NCBI RefSeq assembly: GCF_036492635.1
Contig: NZ_AP025305.1
Location: forward strand, 3,348,001-3,412,000
Length of the DNA stretch: 64,000 bases
Source of the DNA: Aureibacter tunicatorum
GTDB taxonomy: Bacteria; Bacteroidota; Bacteroidia; Cytophagales; Cyclobacteriaceae
Reading direction: 5' to 3'
Shown here: piece by piece, positions 37,401 through 46,214 of the stretch
Numbering within the stretch: the first letter of the stretch is position 1
Layout: every line of letters begins with the position of its first letter
The notes under the pieces: generated by a model
What the model saw: the letters and a program-made list of their open reading frames with translations, nothing else
What the model was told of the DNA's origin: nothing
Databases searched by the model: none
Position numbers and translations under genes: made by a program

Positions 37401-38236
37401 AAATAAGTATCCTGCTCCGTTTTATATTCTTCCTCTTCGGTAATGATCAATTTATCATTAACCCACAATTTCAAACTTCCTTCTCCACCTAACGCAAAAA
37501 CAACTTTCTGATCGGTTTCCGATTCAACAAAAGTCTGCGCATACACAACACCTTGACTCACTGGGATAAAAGATCTTATGGACATCCAAGGATCTCTATC
37601 CTGATCCTTAGGCTCATACCAGTGTATCTCCGAATTTTTTTTAGATAAAAATATCTCAGACTTGCTCGGCTTCTCGATAGGACCATAATCTTTATTAAAT
37701 CCCGACCCTGAAGTATTGTCGAATGGTCCAACGTATTCCCACTTTCTCAAACCTCCAACCAAATCATATTTTTTGAAAGCTTGATCAAATTTATTCGACA
37801 ATAAATGATGCGTTCCTTGCGTATATTCCAAAGACTTTTTAATACTCGGGTGAATATCCTGTCGCCCTAGCAAGTTCTTATAAAAAGCAAGCTCATCCTT
37901 GCTCCTTTTTTTATGTTCACCAATTAGAGCCTCATTTTTCCATAATGCGAATATATAAGGCGAGGGGTTTTTCGACTCTTTTATAAAGTCACGGACATGT
38001 TGCTCAGAATCAGTCTCGACTCCTTTGATGGTATTCAAGAATAACATCATCAAATTCGCCTCGCTTCTTTGCGCATGATCACCAGAATGAAGTTGCCTTT
38101 CCAAAGCAGCCTCTATCTTGTCCAGATCATTTGAAATCAATGCCTCATCCAACTCAGGGCTTAAACTTTGACCTTTTGCCATCTCTGTGCCCAAAAATGC
38201 AAACAAGACAAAGATCATAAAGTAGATTTTTTTCAT
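34463..38236 (-). CDS. DUF3857 / transglutaminase-like exported protein with TPR repeats
   Basis: The 1257-residue protein has a signal peptide to about residue 22, an N-terminal helical and beta part, TPR-like repeats over about 340-640, a DUF3857 domain at about 690-860, and a transglutaminase-like domain at about 900-1010. The triad region shows LGDCKDLSTLYHTL (cysteine), DFNHCIIKI (histidine) and a following Asp. A beta-rich tail ends the protein. It is probably periplasmic or in the outer envelope. Enzyme activity (protease or amidase type) is not proven for the family. Single gene with a strong terminator. Confidence 0.87.
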   Translation of the reverse strand: MKKIYFMIFVLFAFLGTEMAKGQSLSPELDEALISNDLDKIEAALERQLHSGDHAQRSEANLMMLFLNTIKGVETDSEQHVRDFIKESKNPSPYIFALWKNEALIGEHKKRSKDELAFYKNLLGRQDIHPSIKKSLEYTQGTHHLLSNKFDQAFKKYDLVGGLRKWEYVGPFDNTSGSGFNKDYGPIEKPSKSEIFLSKKNSEIHWYEPKDQDRDPWMSIRSFIPVSQGVVYAQTFVESETDQKVVFALGGEGSLKLWVNDKLIITEEEEYKTEQDTYLSSFELKKGANRILVQIGATEEVNYPNFILRVLDENMNLIPNLTVNLRNRNYSKTIDLESKSIEHFAVEYFTGKKGFVNEIMLAKLYNRMSRYNDAIKVLKNIDEKYAETIIVKGELLLNHAEIEDYTTLTKEIEGFRKIYPDSYLVAAYDFERSMQNKDYEFAEKSLESIAKIEGYDGELYYQYKIRYLVAKKEYQKMYEIIDKAYKKHPDNTTFLFYTYNILKSTSQRGNYYLNFLTEYLDDNFNYNIFRFLVNEYDEHGMSKEKEKALLEMHKNFPLEETYTQALVKHYYNQKKYEKALDFTEKNLANRPFTSTYWKDKGYLLEQLYKNDEALASFEKAIKINPNLFDVRDKMRELNGKEALTSILKNEDYEQEVIDRLNAKTESDESAEYIFDRMDFVVFPEGAYVENYEVALQLFNQSAIEDWSEINIPVVWSRQNLVINKSEAIKANGQKTQAERSGGKLVFTSLEPGDAIYVSYRIENYTGGKLSKEFWMSHTFNTNLPTGISRLRLLTPKGYEFDSVYVNNSIQPEKSTLDEFDLYTWEVKNPEKIESESYTPSYFEIGQSLEISTIKEWKVISDWYRDIALPMAKEDYNIEEVYNEIFSHEKDMSEYEKAKAIYDYIAKNINYSSVSFRQSNYVPQKPLKTISTKLGDCKDLSTLYHTLAKKAGISTNLVLVNTRDNGEDVLKLPSLDFNHCIIKINLEGQTMYQELTDSKLPFGIVPYTLYKSQALVIPNSEDENVGNELISIPNPRLSEEKLQRKIKIQINGTGDIKINSHLQAFGNLSGNYRHYFDGMTKEKQKEDEAYLLGTHFENELNIISSDLANLEDYEKDVVWSSEYEVLDEIKNLGGIKALKVPMFEEFAYIDNFPDEKRKYPIVFGDFESVRNYDFEIEVNLPEGSEMLELPEGIEISNQFMKYVLNIEKVGANKVKITRTIESYDETFPASAYEEMRSSFVKINKAEDLYITFKVKKAN

Positions 38237-38633
38237 ATTAGCTTAGTTCATTATTGTTTATTAGCATTAACAATAATAAGTATAATCAAAAAATATTAAA
38301 ATATATACTTCAAATTCAAAATATAACACGAAAACACATAGCACGCCTTCATATTTTTGCACATTTTATATTTAATATATACTACATAAACAAAGCTATC
38401 CGAAACAAATGCATTTTATTCAAAAAAATCGAACAAATAATATAAGACAATTAATATCTTCTAAATACAGCCTATTTGCATTATACTTATTATATTAAAC
38501 AACAATCTCCCAGATGAATCAACCATTCATAAGGATTATGTAAACTCATAAATAGCCAGACGAATAAAACTGCATTCATAAAAAAGCCACCCTAAACAAG
38601 GTGGCTTGAAATTATTCATTTTCAATTTTCCAA
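38237..38633. other. 397-bp AT-rich intergenic region
   Basis: Spacer between the start of the DUF3857 gene and the end of the second susE copy on the minus strand. Apart from the susE-copy terminator at 38580-38607 and the expected promoter of the DUF3857 gene, I see nothing; a 63-codon plus-strand frame here looks like AT-rich noise. Confidence 0.5.
38580..38607 (-). terminator. terminator of the second SusD-SusE pair
   Basis: Stem AAGCCACC/GGTGGCTT with an 8-nt loop; six T follow on the minus strand. The stem has the same sequence as the terminator after the first susE copy (42452-42475). Confidence 0.8.
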
Positions 38634-40622
38634 TTATTTCAATTCGAGGATATAAGTTCTATTGGCTAAATCAAATGTAAGCTCATACGTTCCAGCATTA
38701 GGGACCGCTATATTATCACCTGAAAGGTTCCCACTACTATCTCCGCCCCAATTATAAGCCCAATCATCAAAAGCCCTGAATTTCAAATCGCCAGCAACTA
38801 AATCAAGTGTAGCTTTCCAACTATTAGAAACATCATCATAGGTCATATCTATATCGGAATCCAAACCATTTGGCGCAGCACTGCCAATTACTCCTATTGA
38901 AGGTCTGATCAATTCATAAGTCAAATCTTGAAAGTTAGCGCTAATAAAAACTGTGCCTTGCATATTTGAAATACAATCATCTTGTCCATTTATTTTCAGA
39001 GTATTTAAATTATGACCCATGCCCCATACTTTCTCTTTTTCCCAATTTCGTTCTTGGACAAACTTGAATTCTTCCTGATCCAGCTCTGTAATCAAATCAA
39101 ATATGCCAACTTCTGGATTTCTATTATTCATGGCTAATGCTTCTTCCACAATCCAATCAATAGTAGTAGCGCTACCTACCAAGTGCATTGTAGAAGGAGC
39201 TATATATGGATCACCTAATTGGTAAGTCATCTCATTCAAATCAACTGTAATTTTATATACCTGCGATTCTGGTGCTCTAACAGTATAAATTCCATCAACT
39301 ACCAAATCACCTTCAGTCATTCCTTCAGTAATCACAGGAGAACGATAAGTAGTCTCATGCGTAATACCATCTGTTGAAATGACAAACTCAAATCCTCCAT
39401 TGCCTCTCAAGGTAACGTTGCCTTCGAATACATTTGAACCTTCTTTTGTCTCCAACAATATATCTCTAATATTCAAATCCCAGAAATTGTGATCGCCAGA
39501 TATCCATAAGGCATTCTCTTCTGGCAATTCTATTTGCATTGGTTCAAAAGACAATACTTCAAATTTCCCTCTATGCAAGTCAAATTTCAACTCATACAAG
39601 CCTGGCCCATAGAAATCGTCAACGTCAAAGTTGTCAGCTTCATACGCAGTATCAAGTCCTCCATTTGGAGTCTTTTTACCATACTTTACAAAATTCCAAT
39701 CAGGAGCATTAGTGAACTTGAATTCATCAATCAACCAAACCTTGCCAAGATAAATCCCATTATTATAATCCGACACTAAAACAACTCGATTGTAAGTTGT
39801 AGGGTCATTATAATTTGGATCTTCAAGATCAAAACTCCAACCGTTATGACTTCCTGGAATCCACAAATATTGACTTAATTTCTCGATCAACACTCTTCTG
39901 TTATTCATATTGATTGATACTACATAATATCCAGTTTCATCAACACTAAATGCTTGCTCATCACCATCAACCAAGGTATTTTCTTCTATATTTATAGAAT
40001 AAAACCGAGCCTCTTCATTTTCATCAGCTTCTTCAAATAAATATGTTGCATCCGACTCAAGATACACGGCGCCTAAAAACTTGCCGCTTACATCAAAATC
40101 ACTAATATAATTGCCAGACTTTCTTTCCTTATCCTCTCCATATATCAAATACATGCGACTGACAACTTCAAAGCCCTTTAGCTCAAATGAAAAAACACCT
40201 TCGAAAATATATGGCTCACCAATCAATGTCCCACTTGGCCCTGCATCATAGCCATAAACACCTATAAAGATCTTCGAATATGATTTCGGATCCAATTTCA
40301 AATCATTAGCAACCTGATTTAAATCCTCCACAGAAAGACTTAATGAAACATTTTTTGTTTCATCAACAACAACGGTATCTCCATCAGTAGACCAAGCCAT
40401 AACCTTGTATACTTTATCTCCATCAAGTTCATCCCAATTAAAACTAAAAACAATGCTTTCTTTTTCATCATTGGAAATATCAAGCTGTTTTCCTTCCACG
40501 CTGGGAGTTTCGATTTTTTTATTCAAGATAGGCTCTTGGGGTTCATCGACAACCCCACTCTCATCACAAGAAATTAAAATAAGGTTAATTAACAATAAAA
40601 AACATGTATTTAGTGCTTTCAT
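38634..40622 (-). CDS. SusE/SusF-like outer-membrane glycan-binding lipoprotein, copy 2
   Basis: The 662-residue product has a lipobox (LISCD, cysteine at residue 19) and a SusE-type N-terminal domain to about 130. Serial starch-binding-like modules follow, shown by LWIPGSHNGWSFDLEDP, LWISGDHNFWDLNIRD and MHLVGSATTIDW. Tryptophans in the HNGW/HNFW motifs are likely sugar-stacking residues. Its C-terminal half is almost the same as that of copy 1, its N-terminal part is not. It lies 21 bases after the second SusD. Confidence 0.88.
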   Translation of the reverse strand: MKALNTCFLLLINLILISCDESGVVDEPQEPILNKKIETPSVEGKQLDISNDEKESIVFSFNWDELDGDKVYKVMAWSTDGDTVVVDETKNVSLSLSVEDLNQVANDLKLDPKSYSKIFIGVYGYDAGPSGTLIGEPYIFEGVFSFELKGFEVVSRMYLIYGEDKERKSGNYISDFDVSGKFLGAVYLESDATYLFEEADENEEARFYSINIEENTLVDGDEQAFSVDETGYYVVSINMNNRRVLIEKLSQYLWIPGSHNGWSFDLEDPNYNDPTTYNRVVLVSDYNNGIYLGKVWLIDEFKFTNAPDWNFVKYGKKTPNGGLDTAYEADNFDVDDFYGPGLYELKFDLHRGKFEVLSFEPMQIELPEENALWISGDHNFWDLNIRDILLETKEGSNVFEGNVTLRGNGGFEFVISTDGITHETTYRSPVITEGMTEGDLVVDGIYTVRAPESQVYKITVDLNEMTYQLGDPYIAPSTMHLVGSATTIDWIVEEALAMNNRNPEVGIFDLITELDQEEFKFVQERNWEKEKVWGMGHNLNTLKINGQDDCISNMQGTVFISANFQDLTYELIRPSIGVIGSAAPNGLDSDIDMTYDDVSNSWKATLDLVAGDLKFRAFDDWAYNWGGDSSGNLSGDNIAVPNAGTYELTFDLANRTYILELK

Positions 40623-40643
40623 AGTAATATTGTGTTTTAGGTT

Positions 40644-42257
40644 TTACCACAATGGGTTTTGTTTTAGGTTAGTGTTATCCATCAACTCATTATCAGGAAT
40701 CGGCAATACATTATATCGATATGGGATAGAAGGGGCTCCTAGGCTGCTTCCACCCTTAAAAGGCCAACTGTAGTCTTTCACAAACTTTCCAAATCGTATC
40801 AAATCAGTTCTTCTGTGCCCTTCCCAATAAAGCTCTCTAGCTCTTTCATCCAGTATAAAGCTCAACGCATCGATATCTGCTTCTTGCTTATAATCATTTT
40901 GAACTTCTAAAGGCAAACTCGCTCGACTCCAAAGCTCCTCCAAATGAGACCAATCACTTATTTTCCCATCCACTCTAGCTTCTATTTCTGCTAACATAAG
41001 ATAAACATCGGCCAGCCTAAACATCGGAAAATCGGTATCTGGATATACCATCTTTGAATCAGATCCTGAATAGCCTAAGCTTGTAATATTCTTGAACTTG
41101 GACACTCCATATCCATCTTTGAAATCAAACAGTGAAGTATTTTCCCTATTATGGCCTCTATAAAACACTCCCCTTGGATCAATTTGAGCCTGAAGATGGT
41201 CTTCAAACTTTTCGACCAACTGAACAGTTGCTCTATTACCTCCCCATCCGCCAGAAATACCATAATAACTTGATTCCATATCTCCTCCAAAAGAAGCATG
41301 TAATATATATGTCATTCCCCCATAAGTGCTTGTGCTCTCGCCTTCATAGGGTATCGAAAAAATAATCTCCTTTGACAAATGGTTATCCGCCAAAAAATTA
41401 TGTTCATACGACCTTTCCAATTCATATCCAGTGGACATGATTTGATTCAACGCGATTTTCGCATCATTCCATCTTGATTGATTTGTATAAACCTCTGCAT
41501 TCATGTATAATTTAACCAAAAGCATGTAAGCGGCAGCTTTATTGGCTTTACCCACCAAAGTTGCGTTAGCAGGTCTTAATTGGACATCTGATTCTTCAGA
41601 AAGGACTTCCTGCAATTCCTTTTCTATAAAATCAAATATTTCCGTCCCTCCAAATCCATTAACTGGAGGCATGGAATCATTAGGTTCTCCCAAATCATCA
41701 TCATCTGAATAAAAAGGCACTCCATTGCCAAAGAAATCCAAAAAATGCCAATAGGTCAATGCCCGTAAAAATCTTGCTTCAGCCTTAATTTCGTTTAGCC
41801 TTTGCAAGTCTTCAACAGAATCCAAATCTGCATTTTCAGCTTTTTTCAAAAAGTCATGACACTGCCTGATTTGAAAATCAAGTCTCAAGTATAAAATCCA
41901 AATGAAGATATTTGAAGACTCCCAAGTCGCTTTACTCATGCTTGGTTGATCAGGATCCATCCAAGCGTTCAAAGCTTCGTCAGTTGGCAATTCTTGAAAC
42001 TCCCAAAACTTCCTCAAATATTGGCTAGCTCCAATGTCAATATTATCAAGCTTATGCCCGACACCTTCCGGAGGGTCGGATAAAGAAAATCCTTCATATA
42101 GTTTCTGCAAACCGGTCTCAAACTCCTCAATTTGATTCTTCGGTTCATGAATCTCATTTTCATCTCCAGAGTCCGTAGAGATAAAACTACTACATCCCGC
42201 CAAGGAGCTAAAAATTAAAATAATTAAACAAAAGGGAATACACTTCATTCTAATCAC
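40644..42257 (-). CDS. SusD/RagB family nutrient-binding lipoprotein, copy 2
   Basis: The 537-residue product has a lipoprotein signal (SLAGC; an alternative ATG is three codons in), the SusD fold with TPR helices (WHFLDFFGNGVPF, AAAYMLLVKLYMNAEVY), and the family end DERARELYWEGHRRTDLIRF...KQNPLW. SusD caps the SusC barrel and binds glycan. No second SusC accompanies it, so it either shares the single SusC or acts as a free binder. It lies behind the terminator of copy 1. Confidence 0.92.
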   Translation of the reverse strand: MIRMKCIPFCLIILIFSSLAGCSSFISTDSGDENEIHEPKNQIEEFETGLQKLYEGFSLSDPPEGVGHKLDNIDIGASQYLRKFWEFQELPTDEALNAWMDPDQPSMSKATWESSNIFIWILYLRLDFQIRQCHDFLKKAENADLDSVEDLQRLNEIKAEARFLRALTYWHFLDFFGNGVPFYSDDDDLGEPNDSMPPVNGFGGTEIFDFIEKELQEVLSEESDVQLRPANATLVGKANKAAAYMLLVKLYMNAEVYTNQSRWNDAKIALNQIMSTGYELERSYEHNFLADNHLSKEIIFSIPYEGESTSTYGGMTYILHASFGGDMESSYYGISGGWGGNRATVQLVEKFEDHLQAQIDPRGVFYRGHNRENTSLFDFKDGYGVSKFKNITSLGYSGSDSKMVYPDTDFPMFRLADVYLMLAEIEARVDGKISDWSHLEELWSRASLPLEVQNDYKQEADIDALSFILDERARELYWEGHRRTDLIRFGKFVKDYSWPFKGGSSLGAPSIPYRYNVLPIPDNELMDNTNLKQNPLW

Positions 42258-42446
42258 AACTTTACTTTAAACTCATCTCTTGAAAAATTACGAAAAGAAA
42301 TCTAAGAAATACACAATTATACAAATACACAAACTTAAACACCCATAATCAGAATTTAAAAATACAATTTTTAAATATAAAAAAACAATAAAAAAATAAT
42401 ATCAGTAGAAAAAGACAAATTAAGTCAAGGATTTAATTAAATAAAC

Positions 42447-42479
42447 AAAAAAAGCCACCTTAAAAAAGGTGGCTTTTTA
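42447..42479. terminator. terminator between the two SusD-SusE pairs
   Basis: A 10-bp perfect stem (AAGCCACCTT/AAGGTGGCTT) with an AAAA loop, flanked by seven A on one side and five T on the other. It follows susE copy 1 and separates it from susD copy 2 on the minus strand. Confidence 0.85.
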
Positions 42480-42502
42480 AATTGCTATAATATACTTTCA
42501 GA

Positions 42503-44500
42503 TTATTTCATCTCAAGCGAGTAAGCTTCATTAGCCAAATCAAGTGTAACTTCATACGTTCCAGCAGTAGGAACCGCTATATTATCACCTGAAAGGTTTC
42601 CACTTCCATCTCCACCCCAATTATAAGCCCAGTCATCAAAAGCTCTGAACTTCAATTCTCCTGCTGATAAATCTAGAGTTAGTTTCCATGTATTTGAAGC
42701 TGCATCATAAGCCATATCAGTATCAGCGTCCCAAGCTCCTGGTGTAGCATCGCCTATAACACCTACAGAAGGTCTTGTCAACTCATATGTCAGGTCTTGG
42801 AAATTAGCGTTTACAAATACTGTTCCTGTAATATCCGCAGGGCAGTTTGTTTGGCTATTAAATGCCAAAGTATTGCTTTCATCACCTAAGCCCCAGCTTG
42901 TCTCCCAAGTTTGCTCTTGAATAAACTTAAATTCTCCATCTTTAAACTCGGTTATTAAATCGAATATACCAACTTCTGGATTTCTATTATTCATAGCCAA
43001 TGCCTCAGTTTCAGTCCAGTCAATTGTAGTAGCGTTACCCACCAAGTGCATTGTAGGAGGAGCGATATATGGATCACCCAGCACATAAGTCATTTCATTT
43101 AAATCAACTGTGATTTTATATACCTGCGATTCCGGCACTCTAACCGTGTAAGTTCCATCAACTACCAAATCACCTTCAGACATTCCTTCAGTTATCACAG
43201 GAGAACGATAAGTAGTCTCATGTGTAAAGCCATCAGGAGAAACAACAAACTCTAAACCTCCATTCCCTCTCAAACTAACATTGCCTTCGAAGATATTGGA
43301 ACCTTCTTCCGTCTCCAATAACACGTCTCTGATATTCAACATCCAGGCATTATGATCACCAGATACCCATAAAGCATTTCCTTCTGGCAATACCACTTCA
43401 GCAGCCTCGAATGAAAGAATTTCAAAAGACAATGTATTAACATTTACTAAAAACTCATACAAACCAGCTCCATTGTATGCATCTACATTATGATTGCTTC
43501 CTTCAGGGTCAGTAGTCAACTTATACGCTCCAGCATCTCCGTAATTAGTGCCATCCCAATTAGGTGCATCTGAAAACTTAAATTCGCCAGTTAACCAAAC
43601 TTTACCTGTATAAATTCCATCATTATTCTCAGAAACCAGATTTACTCTGTTATAGGAACTTGGATCACCCTCTACTGGATCTTCCAAATCATGGCTCCAT
43701 CCATTATGCGATCCAGGAACCCATAATAATGGCTGAGCTTTAGTCATTTCTATTGATCCATCAGCTAGGTCAACCTCAATCTTGTATTTACCTGTTTCAT
43801 CTACAGTAATATCAGTCGCTCCACCTTCCACAACTTTTCCTTGGGAATCCAAAGCATAAACTCTAGCTGTCCCATCTTCAAAATCATTGGATTTCAGTCT
43901 ATAAGTCTTCTCGGCTTCCATATCCAAAGTACCAATATATTTAGTTCCAGCGTCAGCGGAAATAATATATCTTTCTTTGTCTTCCACTGTATAATTAGGT
44001 CCTTCGACTACAAATAATTTAAAATGAGAAGGGTATGGTTTAATTACAGTATTAAACTGATCTTCAGACACAAGCCCTCCAGTAGTAGGCTGGTCTCCAC
44101 TATTCGCAATATACGACACCAATCTAAATTGATAAGTATTATAACTCAACGTATCAGCTTCAATGCCTTCCAAAGCTTTGTTCATTTCACTGATCTTAAC
44201 AGTTGCTTTAAGATCCTTTGTAGTCACCACAGGTGTGAAATTGTTTAGCTCATCTCCAACTTCAAGCACGTAAACATTGGAAGTAGGCATGCCAAAGTCT
44301 ACCTCTGACCAAGAAAATTCAGCGAATTCATTTTCACCATTAGCTTTTTCAAAAGTATATGTAGACTCTAAACTTGGGTCGTTAAAAACAGCTGGCGTTG
44401 CCTTATCAGGGTCGAATGTCACGTATTCCTCATCTTTACAAGCGAAAAACACAAGCGACATCAACATGAAAAAGGAATATCTAAATAATTTACTTTTCAT
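42503..44500 (-). CDS. susE: SusE/SusF-like outer-membrane starch-binding lipoprotein, copy 1
   Basis: The 665-residue product has a lipobox (FFACK, cysteine at residue 21). A SusE immunoglobulin-like N-terminal domain follows (about 30-150, with YTFEKANGENEFAEFSW), then tandem binding modules starting at LWVPGSHNGWSHDLEDP, LWVSGDHNAWMLNIRD, MHLVGNATTIDW and VGVIGDATPGAWD. SusE and SusF bind starch at the cell surface and help retain maltodextrins. Fourth position after SusC and SusD in the sus-like operon, 74 bases from susD. Confidence 0.9.
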   Translation of the reverse strand: MKSKLFRYSFFMLMSLVFFACKDEEYVTFDPDKATPAVFNDPSLESTYTFEKANGENEFAEFSWSEVDFGMPTSNVYVLEVGDELNNFTPVVTTKDLKATVKISEMNKALEGIEADTLSYNTYQFRLVSYIANSGDQPTTGGLVSEDQFNTVIKPYPSHFKLFVVEGPNYTVEDKERYIISADAGTKYIGTLDMEAEKTYRLKSNDFEDGTARVYALDSQGKVVEGGATDITVDETGKYKIEVDLADGSIEMTKAQPLLWVPGSHNGWSHDLEDPVEGDPSSYNRVNLVSENNDGIYTGKVWLTGEFKFSDAPNWDGTNYGDAGAYKLTTDPEGSNHNVDAYNGAGLYEFLVNVNTLSFEILSFEAAEVVLPEGNALWVSGDHNAWMLNIRDVLLETEEGSNIFEGNVSLRGNGGLEFVVSPDGFTHETTYRSPVITEGMSEGDLVVDGTYTVRVPESQVYKITVDLNEMTYVLGDPYIAPPTMHLVGNATTIDWTETEALAMNNRNPEVGIFDLITEFKDGEFKFIQEQTWETSWGLGDESNTLAFNSQTNCPADITGTVFVNANFQDLTYELTRPSVGVIGDATPGAWDADTDMAYDAASNTWKLTLDLSAGELKFRAFDDWAYNWGGDGSGNLSGDNIAVPTAGTYEVTLDLANEAYSLEMK

Positions 44501-44574
44501 TTCAATGCAATTTTAAAATTTCAAAAAAACATGGACTAAACATTATTCTCTTATGAAAGCCCATGTTGTCCTCT

Positions 44575-46203
44575 TTACCACATTGGGTTTTGCTTAAGAT
44601 TTGGATTAGCCACAAGCTCAGTGCCTGGTATTGGCAATACATTATAGCGCTCGGCTATGCTTGCATTCCCAGTAGGCGAACCACCTTTGAACGGCCAATT
44701 GTAATCTTTCACAAACTTGCCAAAGCGAACCAAGTCAGTTCTTCTATGACCTTCCCAATACAACTCTCTAGCTCTTTCATCCAAAAGGAATTGAGCAGGG
44801 TCAACACTTGCAGCTGCCTTGTATTGCGATTGAATATTTTGAGGCACACCAGCTCTGTCCCATAAAGACTCTATTCTCGACCAGTCAGAAATACTTCCTC
44901 CCATTCTAAATTCAACTTCAGCCAACATCAAATACGCGTCAGCTAATCTAAACATCGGGAAATTAGTATCCATGAAGCTTAAGTTAGGGTCTGAACCTGG
45001 ATAACCTAAGCTTGTCACATTCTTGTATTTACCAACAGCGTAGCCATCTTTGAATTCCGGCAATGTTGTGTTCTCTCTATTATGCTCTTTGAAAAATATT
45101 CCTCTAGGGTCTACTTGATTTTCAAATTGATCCTCGAATTTTTTCACTAACTCAATGGTCGAACGATTACCACCCCATCCGCCTGAAGTACCATATTCCT
45201 TAGCAGACATATCACCACCTACAGCCGCATTGATCAAATATGTCATACCACCGTAAGTTTGAGTATTTACGCCATCAAAAGCAATAGGAAAAATAATCTC
45301 TCTTGACAAATAATTATCCGCTAGGAAATTGTATTCATATCTATCTTCCAATCTATAACCAGCTGCAACTACTTTGTCCAACGATGTTTTCGCCTCTGCC
45401 CATTTTGATTGCCCAATGTATACTTCAGCATTCAAATACAGTTTTGACAATAACATATGCGCAGCTGCTTTATCCGCTTGTCCAACAAAAGCTGTATTCT
45501 CTGCTTTCAACTGCTCATCAGAATCATTTGATGTGATATCCATCAACTCGCTTTCGATGTAATCAAAGATCTCCGTTCCGCCAAAACCACTTGCAGGAGG
45601 CGAAGGAGGCGTTGATCCTACCAAAGTTTCCTCAGTTGTAAAAGGTATTCCATTGCCAAACAAATCCAAACCATGCCAGTATGCTAAAGCTCTAACAAAT
45701 CTAGCCTCCGCTTTCATTTGTCTGATCCTTGCCATATCCTCTTCTGAAGAAAGGCTCGCCTCGCTCAAGTCTCTGATAAACTGATTACAAAGCGTCACTT
45801 GAAAAGTAACTCTATAATAAAGAATTCTTACCAACTCATTGGAAGGGTTCCAAGTAATCTCGCTCAAAGCCGGCTGTCCCGGGTCAGCCCAACCATTCAA
45901 CGCCTCATCAGTAGGAAGCTCTTGAAATTCCCAATATTTTCTCAAATACTGGCTAGCACCTTCATCCAAGCCTCCCAAATCGGGATTACCGGCAGGTCCC
46001 TGCTGTCCTGATACTGCAAAACCTGCGTACAGTTTTGCCAATCCTTGCTCATAATCATATAGATCCTTATACGTATTGTCCTTATCGCTAATATTCGGAT
46101 CTATAGGAGTTGTATCCAAGTCATTCACGCAACCGCCAAAGCCAAATGCGAATATGACAAGTGCGAAGCAAAAAATTCTATTGATATTCTTGTATGTACT
46201 CAT
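44575..46203 (-). CDS. susD: SusD/RagB family starch-binding lipoprotein, copy 1
   Basis: The 542-residue product has a lipobox (FGGC, cysteine at residue 25), TPR helices (WHGLDLFGNGIPF, AAAHMLLSKLYLNAEVY), and the closing LDERARELYWEGHRRTDLVR and KQNPMW. It should sit over the SusC barrel as its lid and bind maltodextrins. It follows SusC by 11 bases, so it is certainly cotranscribed. Confidence 0.95.
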   Translation of the reverse strand: MSTYKNINRIFCFALVIFAFGFGGCVNDLDTTPIDPNISDKDNTYKDLYDYEQGLAKLYAGFAVSGQQGPAGNPDLGGLDEGASQYLRKYWEFQELPTDEALNGWADPGQPALSEITWNPSNELVRILYYRVTFQVTLCNQFIRDLSEASLSSEEDMARIRQMKAEARFVRALAYWHGLDLFGNGIPFTTEETLVGSTPPSPPASGFGGTEIFDYIESELMDITSNDSDEQLKAENTAFVGQADKAAAHMLLSKLYLNAEVYIGQSKWAEAKTSLDKVVAAGYRLEDRYEYNFLADNYLSREIIFPIAFDGVNTQTYGGMTYLINAAVGGDMSAKEYGTSGGWGGNRSTIELVKKFEDQFENQVDPRGIFFKEHNRENTTLPEFKDGYAVGKYKNVTSLGYPGSDPNLSFMDTNFPMFRLADAYLMLAEVEFRMGGSISDWSRIESLWDRAGVPQNIQSQYKAAASVDPAQFLLDERARELYWEGHRRTDLVRFGKFVKDYNWPFKGGSPTGNASIAERYNVLPIPGTELVANPNLKQNPMW

Positions 46204-46214
46204 GATAATTTAGA

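Larger units (their letters stand above)
38584..46203 (-). repeat. tandem duplication of a SusD-SusE-terminator unit
   Basis: Unit 1 (42447-46203) and unit 2 (38580-42257) each hold a SusD, a SusE and a GCCACC/GGTGGC terminator in the same order. The SusD pair is diverged but alignable over its length; the SusE pair is nearly identical in its last 300 or so residues and different in its first 200. Confidence 0.8.

Noticed and set aside
38254-38445. 63-codon plus-strand frame in a gap
   Set aside because: Low-complexity Ile/Asn/Lys composition from AT-rich DNA; no start signal or family.
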